Assembly (NCBI GenBank): GCA_905250025.1
Contig: CAJNOJ010000022.1
Location: 311,707 to 375,706, forward strand
Origin: Adineta ricciae
Taxonomy: Eukaryota; Rotifera; Eurotatoria; Adinetida; Adinetidae
DNA length: 64,000 nt
Reading direction: 5' to 3'
Under the pieces are notes generated by a model. The model saw only the letters and a program-made list of their open reading frames with translations, made no database searches and was not told the origin of the DNA. A program made the position numbers and the translations under genes. Each line of letters starts with the position of its first letter. Position 1 is the stretch's first letter. Shown in pieces: positions 39,710-51,016 of this stretch.

Positions 39710-41155
39710 TCATTCCACGGTTTCGCGATTTGGAACGACTTCTTTCAGATCATCTACATTCGCAGGAACTTCTTTGTGGGAAAGACATAACGTACGCACG
39801 AGAGCATCTGTGACATCGTATGGATCACAATTCGATGCTGGACGACGATCTTCCAAATAACCACATTTGTCCTCTGCAACTTGGCGAGGAACTCGTACTG
39901 ATACATATCGATTAGCAATACCCGTAGTGCATATGTTGATCTAAATAGGATACATGTATGTCTATGAAACTCATTCTTTCCAATTAAATTCGACTCACAT
40001 TCGCTGTTTCATGTCGACCAGTTAATCGACGTTCATTGTTTCGACCATACCGTTGGATATGTGCCGTGTGTTGTGTTTGAAGTACTTTAATTGCATGATT
40101 GATTGCTCTGTACGATAAAATGAAACTATCGATGGCGGGTATTATTAAAGAAACGGATACCTACACAATACCGTTTGGTTCACGCATAACTTGTGTGGAG
40201 AAATTGCAATGGCATCCAGCACCATTCCAGTCGCCTACAATTGGCTTGGGATCAAAACTAACTTGTACACCGAATTCTTCGGCAATACGAAGTAATAGAT
40301 ATCGCGAAACCCATAACTGATCACCAGCTTCAATTCCTTCACACGGACCCACTTGGTATTCCCATTGTGATGGCATCGATTCAGCATTGGTTCCGCTTAC
40401 ATTAATTCCAGCATATAAACAAGCCTTGTAGTGTGCTTCAACTATATCACGGCCAAGAGCTTGACATGCGCCAACCCCACAGTAGTATGGACCTACATTT
40501 TAACATCGCTATACACATGACAATGATAGGTAAGTGAACGAACCTTGTGGATGAGGAAATCCACCTTTCGGCCATCCAAATGGCCATCCATCACGATCGA
40601 GTAGTGTATATTCTTGTTCGAGACCGAACCATGGATGTTCACTATGTGCTGCGTTCATGGCTTCTTCGCAGCTCAATCGTTTGTTGGTGGCTAAATTCAA
40701 CGATCAGATGCATATCACTTGTAAGAAACGGTGCTGACTCACCAGTTGGTTCTTTATTGTATTTATAGGTTTCACACATAACTAGTTTGTTTCGACCAAG
40801 CATGAATGGATCTTTGTAGATGGCGACTGGTTTGAGATAGATATCGGAGTTTGATCCATCGGCTTGTCCAGTCGATGATCCATCGAAGTTCCACCAGGAG
40901 AGTTCGTTTGGTGATCTTGGTTCTTGATCAACTGTTCGAGTTTTCGCTAAAAGGAGAAAAGAGAGAAAGAGAGAGAACATAAATTGGAAGAAAGGTCAAA
41001 TGGGGTCATGCAAAGAAATTACCTCGAAGATTTTCACCAGTACCATCAATCCAGATATAGGTTGCCATAATTTTATTTTCTGGCTGAGGCAGTTCTAAAT
41101 AACGTCGAAAAACGGCTTTGTCCAGAAGAGCCGTGTTCGGTACTGCTGTATTCAT
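39710..41155 (-). CDS. Glutamine synthetase, copy B (divergent C-terminus)
   Basis: Six exons at the same positions as copy A (41155-41023, 40946-40743, 40690-40544, 40492-40165, 40107-39999, 39940-39710) encode 383 residues. All GSII blocks are kept: [74 protein letters not shown] and [12 protein letters not shown]. Differences from A and C are Cys for Thr in GCHCNFST, Gln-Arg for Lys-Cys after AHI, the substituted [10 protein letters not shown] (usual NRxxSIRIPR), and a C-terminal extension of about 17 residues ([20 protein letters not shown]). The frame is intact, so it is probably functional, but exons five and six are the most diverged of the array. Confidence 0.92.
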
Positions 41156-43074
41156 TTTTGTAATTGTTCCTAAAGACTGGATCGATCTAGAGCGAGCGGA
41201 AGAAATCAAGAACGTGTATATATATAAATATAAATATAGTGAGAACAGTCCTGTCAGTAGCGCCGCACTAAAAGTTATTTTCTCTCTCATCAACGATGTT
41301 TTTTCTCTTCTTTCTGACAATCGACAAGTAGTACCGGCAAGAAATCCGACATATTTTTTTATTTCCGTACGATTCGCTTTTTCTCTGCCTCTTATATAAC
41401 GGATCTTGACGTCGTTTTTATCCTTTCTAAACTATGCATCGTTTGTCGTTGACGAAGGAGAAAACGAAAGAGACGCCAACAGAACGACAGTAGAGAAAAA
41501 GAATGTATTAAGGTGCAGTGAAAATATTAAAAATCCATCATAGCAACACGAGGATTATGTAGTAAAATATTTCTCTCGTTCTGACGGGAAAATGAGTAAA
41601 ATCAATCGTTGGCGTACTGCACAGATAAGACAAATACTAGATGATGTGAGAGCGTTTTCGAATCTATTTCTTCGTACGTTTCAAGACACCCAGTGAGGGG
41701 TCGTTTCGACCAAAATATGAGTACCTTTCTCGTTCGTAACGTCGAGAAGCAAACCTGCACTTAAAGCACATATTGTGTGGAGGGTGTTACTTTTCTATTC
41801 GAAACAGCAAAGATATTGATTTGAATGCAAATAGTACACCCACCCTGTGCCTTGATAAAATTTCTATATAATTAAAAATTTAATTATTTTTCGCTCTATT
41901 AGTAATGCATATTAGTCCAGGAACACTTGCTCTGACCTCCACGTGTATATTTGAGCAACATCAACAAAGTTAATTACGCAGATCTATCGTGTACGTTTCA
42001 GCGACTTTGAAAAATACATATTTATTATCCACACTAATCTATTCCGAAAAAATATTGAAAGATCAATTATTTACTTGATATGTACGAATGTATTTTCGAA
42101 CGTAGTTTTAAATTCGATTCAGCAGCCATAGGAGGCGTAAAAAAGCTTTTCAAATAGGTGCACTTGAGATCGTATTGACCGTCTTTCGAAAGTGAAAAAG
42201 TGATTTTGCGATTTTACGACAAATAGAATAGAACGGAAAACCAACACGAGGTCGAGCTTCGAATATCGATGAGTTTTTATTGATCAATATTGAATTATTA
42301 ATCAATTCTTTTCTGTGACAAACGGTGTTTTTCGAGGATGTCATGCAAAACATGCCGAACGTATTCATTAATGAAAATATTCAACGAGCAATTGCTGTAC
42401 TCAGAAAGAAAAATCAATTAAATGTTTTTCATGTGAAACAAAGACGCGACGACACGACAAGAATAATCATTCGTCTGAGGAGTAATCTTAGAATCTTTTC
42501 TTCTTATTTTTTGGTACACTAATCCATTCTGTTTCAAATATGATAGTTTATGTTCAATCTCCGATCAACGATTACCCTGGAATACTCTTGAAAAAGAATC
42601 GTCTAGGTCATTTTGGAATATCATACAGTCAATACTACCTTATGTTTGCTTTTCATCAGAATCCATAAGTTAATGTACCCAATAATAGTTTCAGTATGAC
42701 ATACTTTGTCCTAAATCAGTTCGACGGTTATATTAATGTTCCTCGAGCAAGTATTCATTGGAACGAGTGCCATATGGAGCATCGTCACATAACCACAGCA
42801 TGCCGAAGGCAATTAGAGAAAAAAGAGTTTCAATTAAATATGCTACTAAAGTTTTATTAGTCGCAAAGATATACTGAAATCAGAAAAAATAAAATTTAAA
42901 ATGAAATCTAATATATCGAACGAAGAAATCGAACCTATCGATACATGTAAACACATCCACATACATACAACAGATAGTTCAAATTATATAACTCTCCTAC
43001 TGTCATATACAAAAAATGAGAAAGATGATTCGATGAATAATTTACATAAGTTCTCAATCTCGCTCCGAGATTGA
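41156..43074. other. Spacer between glutamine synthetase copies B and C
   Basis: About 1.9 kb. Copy B's promoter and 5' UTR are expected near 41156-41400; TATATATAAATATAAATATA occurs at 41217-41236. A plus-strand frame at 41118-41399 and another at 42325-42522 have no domain. A remnant of a further synthetase copy was looked for and not seen. Confidence 0.45.
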
Positions 43075-44411
43075 TTATTTTGCACTTTGTTCTTCGGTGT
43101 CTTTTTCTTTCAGACATATTGTGCGAACAATGATGTCCGTCACAGCATATGGATCACAATTCGATGCTGGACGACGATCTTCCAAATAACCACATTTATC
43201 TTCACCGACTTGACGAGGAATTCGAATTGATGCACCTCGGTTGGCAATACCAGCATTAAATTGATTGATCTAAACGAAGAACGATGAGTGTGAAGATGAA
43301 GGGATCGAGTTAGATGTGAAACTTACGCTAGCGGTTTCATGTCGACCAGTTAATCGACGTTCGTTGCCTTTACCATACATAGCAATGTGTGTCTTATGAC
43401 GAGCCTTCAGTCTTGAAATAGCTTCATCAATAGCTCTACAAAAACGAAATTCATTGTGTACTGAACATTTTAGTATAGTGATTCAATACGTACTCAATGC
43501 CGTTTGGTTCACGCATAGCTAGCGTGGAAAAGTTAGTGTGACACCCAGCACCATTCCAGTCACCTGGGATTGGTTTCGGGTTGAAACTAACTTGTACACC
43601 GAATTCTTCGGCAATACGAAGTAATAAGTATCGTGAAAGCCATAATTGATCACCAGCTTCGATGCCTTCGCATGGGCCCACTTGGTATTCCCATTGAGCT
43701 GGCATCACTTCAGCATTAGTTCCGCTAATATTAATTCCAGCATATAAACAGGCCTTGTAGTGTGCTTCAACTATATCACGACCGAGAGCTTGACATGCGC
43801 CAACCCCACAGTAATATGGACCTACAGTTTAACATCGCTATACACATGACAATGAAAAGTAAGTGAACGAACCTTGTGGATGAGGAAATCCACCTTTCGG
43901 CCATCCAAATGGCCATCCATCACGATCGAGTAGTGTATATTCTTGTTCAAGACCGAACCATGGATGTTCACTATGTGCTGCGTTCATAGCTTCTTCGCAG
44001 CTCAATCGTTTGTTTGTGGCTAAAAACAAATGCCGAACATGACAATTCTGTAAAATGTGACATATGCGACCTACCGGTAGGTTCTTTGTTATATTTATAG
44101 GTTTCACACATAACTAGTTTGTTTCGACCAAGCATGAATGGATCTTTGTAGATGGCGACTGGTTTGAGATAGATATCGGAGTTTGATCCTTCGGCTTGTC
44201 CAGTCGAGGAACCGTCGAAGTTCCACCATGGTAATTCTTTTGGTGACTTGGGTTCTTGATCAAGTGTACGTGTTTTAGCTCGAAGATTTTCACCAGTACC
44301 ATCAATCCAGATATAGGTTGCCATAACCTTGTCATCTGGTTGTGGTAAATCCAAATACCGACGGAGAACAGCTTTGTCCGTGGCAGCTGTGTTTGAGAAT
44401 GCTGGATTCAT
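43075..44411 (-). CDS. Glutamine synthetase, copy C (first intron lost)
   Basis: Five exons (44411-44075, 44019-43873, 43821-43494, 43435-43327, 43269-43075) encode 371 residues. The reading passes straight from GENLR into [10 protein letters not shown], where copies A and B have a 76-nt intron, so C has lost (or never gained) intron one. All GSII blocks are present: [71 protein letters not shown] and [12 protein letters not shown]. Exon four is diverged ([15 protein letters not shown]). The last intron and the start of the last exon match copy A exactly. Tail: [13 protein letters not shown]. It is a cytosolic enzyme like its neighbours. Confidence 0.94.
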
Positions 44412-45684
44412 CTTGTTTAATATAATCAGATGCACTACAACTGAAAAGAAATTGTTGGATGTATGTATGCAATTTCGTCTCTTGTCCTGGGTTTATATAT
44501 GATGCAATTTAGGTTAAGCGGACGGCGATGCGGAGAGATGAAAATGATTTTTCTTTTTTTTCTTTTTCTTATTCTTCACGCCATCACACTACTTTGCTCG
44601 GATATAACTGATGTTATGCGTGTCTATATGCATCACGCGGTAGATGTTTGGTGTCATGTGCTTGTACTTCGATCATACATCTGAGAAATAAAAATGACGA
44701 AGGTTTTTTGCACGTCAAAAAACGAATTCACTCGGTTTCATCAAGATACCTTGATGTCTTTCAGATGCGCACTTTTCACGATCTCTTCAATTTGTAGGTG
44801 TGCGGGTTTTAGTGAAAGATAAGGATATCCGTATCATAATGCGCATTTTCATTGTTTGCCACAACGAGTTTTTTGCGTCATATGTGTTTAAAGAGCACTT
44901 TTTCTCTCTCTCTCTCTGTTGATATGCAGAGTCATATGACGCCAGATCCAACCATGACTTTGAAGCAGACTGCAAACACATCGAGTTGGTTGACAATATT
45001 TTGTTTTAATTCGTTTGTTCATTTTAAATATCGCGAAAAAAAAAGAATAAATCATGATAAAAGCCGCTGGGTGTGTATTAGAAGAGAAACGCCAAAATAG
45101 AATACGATGAGACATACATTCATGAATGCCTGTCAAAACACATGATCTATCTATTCATCTTTCTCACGTGAATCCGAGTAGGACTGTATTATTTATACCT
45201 CAAGCGTCAAAAAATATCGAAATACGCTCTTAGTCACCTGTTTTTTTTTGTCAAACTAAAAATGATCATGCGTATATATGCTTACGTCATTTTGAAAACA
45301 ACTGCGTCAATGATATCTGCATGAAGACAAAGATAAGATCGTTAAAATCAAAGATATTTCACAAAGTTCGCGGTTATGTATGACAATTGTTGTTGTTTGA
45401 TAAGAATATCCGAAGAAACATATCGAAAACTTAAAGTCCATAGTCAATAATCGTTTGAAAAGTTCGTTATGATACTGACTGATAAGTTCATTTTATTGAA
45501 TATATCAGACCACAATAAAAACAAGAAGAAAAGAAAAGAAATAAATCATTCCAAAATGACAAAAACAAATGGTTTCTGTTTATCCTAATGGAGAACTTCG
45601 ATAATACTATGAAGCCGCTAAGCGATGTGCATGAAGACCAGCTTCATATTGACTAAAAAATACGCCCATTCAAGTTGTTTTTTG
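44412..45684. other. Intergenic region, 1.3 kb
   Basis: The region between copy C's start and the end of the first WAP-CCP gene (both minus). Copy C's promoter lies near 44412-44700. A CT repeat (about 44901-44918) is seen. Overlapping frames at 44787-45136 on both strands are shadows of simple sequence. Confidence 0.45.
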
Positions 45685-48600
45685 TTAACCCGTAAAGATG
45701 ATATTTGGTTGCACATGATTCTCTAGAAAACAGACACAAATTCAAATAAGATTTCATCTACATGAGGCACCATACGTACCCATAATACAGCGCGGTCGTT
45801 CCGATGGCATCCATCGTCCATGATTACAAGTCAGTCCTGATGGTCCATGAAGAATATAACCTTAATAAAACGAAAGATCGATAAACATGAAGAATAACAT
45901 TGGAATTCTACCTGTGTTGCATTCGAATTCAATCGTTCGACTGTGACCAACATTGGGTATATACGAGCGAAATTCACTTCGAATTGGTATGGGTGATATA
46001 CGTTCGTCTTTTAGGATTACATAAGTTCGGCCGTTGAATAATGGACCAGGATTGGGACAGAAAACTAAAGATAAATGTCACTTTTAATAAATCATATTCA
46101 TCATAAAATATATTACGTTCATTTTATTTCCTATTTATGATCAGAGATGTATCTGTCAGGGTCAATGTACTCCCTTCTGAAAATAAAGATTTCTCATTTT
46201 TGTTATTTCAATATCAAATTTACGAGGTTTGTTATTTATCATTTTCAAATAATCATAAAGCATTGCCTTGAACTTTCATCATTCAGACATTTGTCATAAA
46301 AACTGCTATTTGATGTAGGTATCAAGTCGAAACTCAGGTTATTGAGTTCAAGATCGATTTTATTTCCTTACTTGGTAGACATCGTGGTGGCCGTTCAGGT
46401 AACCATTGTCCAAATTGGCATGTTAACTTAGCGATGTGATTATTTTCTATTCGAAAGCCAGGAAAACAACGATATTTCGCTATTGATCCGTGTTTTGTCG
46501 AGTGAAAGATGGTTCGACCGTTTGTTATCGTGGGTGGATGTTCTTGACATGATCTGGGTATACAATGTGCGTGATGAGATAATTTGCCATCTTCAAAACA
46601 TTCCACGGTCGCTGGTTCAACTATTGGTTGATAATCATCTGCACACGAATATGAAAACGAAGAGCCTAGTTCGATCAACGTTCCAGATGGAATTGTTGTA
46701 TTGATAATATTACGTAAGAAAAGCATGTGAGGGACAATACATTTAACTAAATTGGACAGAAACTGACGATCGATCTGCTGGACATCTAGACTTACTTGAT
46801 TGACAAATTGGCTGTTCGGAAAGGTTTCCATTGATGCAACGAACCGTTTCGTTACTTATTGGTAAACTGTTATTACTTTTGCACGAGTAATAAACATGCT
46901 CACGATGACGGTAGAATGTTTTGGAAAATATAACGGTGTCGCTTTCGACACGGCAACCTGAGAGAGAAATGATGTTTTAAGTAATGAGAATTTCCGATAA
47001 ATAACCATTTACCATTGTAACAACGTGGACTTTTCGGGAAAAGTTTTCCACGTCGACAAAGAATACGTTGACGTTGTTTCGAATTTTCGCATAGATACTC
47101 TAGATGACTTCCATCGGGGATCTTTTCCATAAACGGACGAAGTCGTATGTAACGAGCATCACGTGGAAGACTTGGTATTGAACAGGAAATAGGTTCTGGA
47201 GGAAAAAATAACAACATAGACACAGGAAATGAAGTAATAGCGAGGACAAACTTTCACAAACAGGAATTTTTGGTAACCAATTTCCGTTCGGTTGACATTT
47301 CGATATTCGTGCACCACGCAGTGTCATATTAGAGGGACATTGAAACGTTACGATTGAGTTGATTGAATATTTCAACGAATCATTGACGGATAATGTTTCA
47401 ATATAACCATTGAAATCGATTTGAGGATCTTTACATGTGATTGCTAAATTATATCAGATGATTGTGAATAGAAAATATGGATGAAAGCAGTCAACGAACG
47501 TTCACATGTTGGCGGTGTTGGTTGCCAACCGGATGAAGTGCATCGCAAGATAGATGGACCTTGTAATTGATATCCATCCTGACAAACGTATTGAATAGTA
47601 TCATTGGTTGTCCGGTCAGGTTGAATAACTTCACTATGACTAACAATCGGTGGTGTATCACATGATTTTTCTATATATTTAGAAACAAAAGCAGTTTTTC
47701 AATTAAGAAAAGTCGATTTTACTTTGACAAACAGGCATCGTTCCTGACCAAAGTCCATTTTCCTGGCAGGCTCGTGTTGTATCTTTTCCAACTAATTGAA
47801 ATCCATCATTACAAAAAAATGCGATGATATTCGGATAATCGAATCGTTCTCCACTTAAGAATCCATCTCGTAATGTTCCCGGTGAGCCACAATCAATCGC
47901 TGATTAATTATTAATGAAAATAATAAATGTCTATTAATAAAACATGCAAACTACTTACGAGTACATTTCAACGTTGCAAACGTCCATTGGCCTAAGAATG
48001 CGCATTCCGATGTCGTCGTGCCAGTTCTACGCGATAGAGACATATGAACATTTCGATAGTAATCTTTGACTTCGAATTTTACCCAACATAACCAGTTAAA
48101 CAAGTATATTTCACTGAATATCCCGCATGAAACGTCGTAATTGTTGTTGGAATATCATTTACAGCATTGATTATATCAGGTGGTCGATTACAAAACACTA
48201 ATTTCGAAAGAAAATTAGAACTAATCAATTCATTCATAAGCTCAACTCGATTATACATTGCACTCCTAATCATGTCATAATTTTCTTCAATTCATTGAAC
48301 AACAGGAGAACAAGTCTAGACTGTGATATATACATACGATGATCACAACAGTGTCTTATACTACTTATGATACTCTTATACGTACACGCAATCCTCTTGA
48401 ACTTTAATAAACATCAAGAAACGAAAGACTACCGGTTGAATTCAATTCAACAATCGAGACGAGAGAAGAATAATTAGAAGGTCATTGACATGACTTTTGA
48501 TGCATGTCATTCGTTAATTAATTATAGAGCTTCAGCACATCTTTTCAAGTTTACAATTCAATTAACACTACCTTCTTTCGCACAATATGGAACAGCGTCC

Positions 48601-49386
48601 GATGGTCCCCACCACATATCACCTTGGCAATGGCGATATTTTGAGCCTTCCAGTACAAAACCTGCATCACATTCATACGTAGCACGTGAACCGAATTTGT
48701 TTCCATTCGAGTAGATGATACGACCATGTTCCGGAGATGTTAAAAACGGGCAGCTAATGCCTTGAACAAACATCCTTAACTTCAAAAGGGTCAAATTCAT
48801 TTCGAATAATAATTTACCTCGTTTAACACATGACATTCCACAGTCGTAATCGCAAACACATGACCGATATCGACTTCGACAATCACTGTCATCGAAGCAC
48901 GATTTGAAACATTGTCGCTGACGTGCGGCATCGCGCTTTCGTGGACAATACGAAAGGTCACGGATCCAGTAACCTTAAATAATAATCATCAAGAATCATT
49001 CGCAGGTTTCAATCAATTTCATTTTCTTTCTTCTTCTTCTAAAATAACATTTGTTCAATTTTTTTCCCTCGGCTTAGTGTCATTGCTCTCCATTCGTTTT
49101 TGACCTTGTTTTATACACATTCGCTCAATGAAAACAAATGCTGATTGCCACTAAATCACTTCAATCTCAACACCGATGTCAAATGTAGTTAACACTTATT
49201 AGTTTTATTATTCTAACCTGAACTCCTTGAAAAGATAAGAAACGAACGGGAGGGAAGAAAATGAACACAAATTAAAGTGCGTACCATACCTTGACAATAA
49301 CTTGACAATTCCCATAATAACAAAAGAATTATCAAACAAAATCGACGAGAATAACAATCGAAATATCTTGCTCGCATCTCCATCAT
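45685..49386 (-). CDS. Secreted WAP + 10 sushi/CCP protein, LEV-9/Hasp-like (copy 1)
   Basis: Fourteen exons (49386-49290, 48973-48818, 48760-48572, 48197-48083, 48026-47959, 47899-47723, 47670-47500, 47443-47252, 47195-47013, 46957-46796, 46746-46372, 46064-45912, 45860-45780, 45722-45685) encode 718 residues. Order: signal peptide (FCLIILLLLWELSSYC); an eight-cysteine WAP-like domain (CPRKRDAARQRQCFKSCFDD then CVCDYDCGMSC); then ten CCP modules, each with four Cys and the W before Cys4 (for example CPFLTSPEHGRIIY, CDTPPIVSHSEV, CIVPHM, CPNPGPLFNGRTY). Most junctions are phase 1 between modules, as usual for CCP shuffling. A WAP followed by many CCPs is the architecture of C. elegans LEV-9 and Drosophila Hasp, extracellular scaffolds at cholinergic synapses. 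That role is inferred. No TM is seen at the C-terminus. Confidence 0.85.
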
Positions 49387-50373
49387 AAAATCATCTAAAA
49401 TATGAATGGTTTTCTCTTTACCTTCTTATTTTATTAACAGATCTAATCCCTGGTCCGATTTCTAATCTCTTTCCTTTCTTAAGACATACGATTCAACAAT
49501 AAAACTTACACGATGACAAATAAATCTCCCATGTTTAGTCAGAGACTATGACATAACTAATATGAAACAAAACGAGAAGAAACAAGAGAAAAACCGGTGG
49601 TCAAATATTCTTCTGTTTGGCAAATTTGTCGGCATCTGTTATGTCCTTGCTAATTGATGTACACAATGTTATTGTGTTATGAAAGACATAAAAATGAACC
49701 CTATGTTGATAAAAAAAAAGAATGAGGAGGGTGGTGAGTCCACTGCTACTAGCTCCAAATAAAAACGACAAATGAATAATCAAGCTTGAGAAGTGAACAT
49801 GATTACGAAAACAAAACATGAAATAAGAAACTTCTTATTTTTCAATTCATTTAATCTAAGTTTGTAATGAGAATAGATATATAATATACAAACTTACTTA
49901 ACATTCAAACATCACCTGTCATAGTTCTATCGTGATTGATCGATACATTCACGCGTATGTACAAGTGAGCAAGGAAGGCAAGGAGAGCGAAAGAGAAAGA
50001 AAGAAGCAGAGAGAGAGAGAACAAGAGAGAAGTTGGTATGTTTAGTTACCAATATCAATCGAGATTAGTTCATATGAAATAGATTTATTGTCGACGAGGA
50101 GAAAAAGAAAACATTTATGATTATCAAGAGAATTTATTCGAAATCTTGTCTGTTTGAAGCTGAGATATCCAATAGTTATGAACACTCATTGATCATATTT
50201 AAACAAAAGATGAGTTGAAAAGTCAACGAATGTTTCTCGTGTTGAATTACAAACCGATAAGAAAGAAAACGTATCGCTGATGAACATGATCGAAACTTTG
50301 TGTGACTTGCATCATCAGCTATTCTTCGAGAAGAGAACAAGGAAATCAACGGTTTACTAGAATAGATATACAA

Positions 50374-50406
50374 AGAAGAAGAAGAAGAAGAAGAAGAAGA
50401 GAAGAA
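50374..50406. repeat. (GAA)n microsatellite
   Basis: About ten uninterrupted GAA/AAG units are read directly from the sequence. Confidence 0.85.
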
Positions 50407-50877
50407 AGTCTTTGGGGACAAGCAAATGAACATCATTGATCATTGTTGAGGAACTTCCAAATGGATGCGACAACTGGTCAAAGGAGGAATTGTTCAATAC
50501 AAGACAAACATATACAAGAATTTGTAGCTATTGGCACCATACATTCAAACATGTGTATGTATTGTATATGATGATGACAAGGGAGAAATTCCTTTTTTTC
50601 CACCAATACACAATTGAGTCCGGAAGCTTTTACGTGTTAAGTACAATCATAAGTATACTAAAACTACAAGTTTACTTGTATCAATGTTGTTCATTCAGAT
50701 TACACAAGAATATTCTATTGTGATTACACCATAGTCAGTTCATAGATTAAATCAACATGCCGAAGAACAAGAAGAAGAAGAAGAAGAACTTGTCTTCTTG
50801 GTTTTTTTGTACGATAGTCACATCAATCTATTTCAAATCTTTTCTCCATTTATCAAGACATAAAAGACATGCACATA

Positions 50878-50892
50878 CACACACACACACAC
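50878..50892. repeat. (AC)n microsatellite
   Basis: ACACACACACACACAC-type run, seen directly, 125-140 bp past the copy 2 stop. Confidence 0.75.
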
Positions 50893-51016
50893 CCATCCAT
50901 GTATTGACGATGACATAGATGTAAGCGTCAACTGCTGAACATAAGTTTTCAAGGACAGTGTTATGAATACAAGAAGGAATAAAAAGGAATAACGAACAAA
51001 CGAACTGTTTACATGG

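Larger units (their letters stand above)
49387..51016. other. Spacer between the two WAP-CCP genes, with GAA/AG repeats
   Basis: 1.6 kb holding the promoter of copy 1 (from 49387) and the 3' UTR of copy 2 (to 51016). Simple repeats: GAGAGAGAGAGA near 50009-50021, GAA array 50374-50406, AAG run 50770-50787, and AC repeat 50878-50892. The minus-strand frame at 50833-51063 contains a possible TM segment, and it would serve as the last exon only if a different acceptor were used. Confidence 0.45.

Noticed and set aside
41118..41399. Plus-strand frame opposite the start of glutamine synthetase copy B
   Set aside because: Antisense to exon one and promoter; no homologue recognised.
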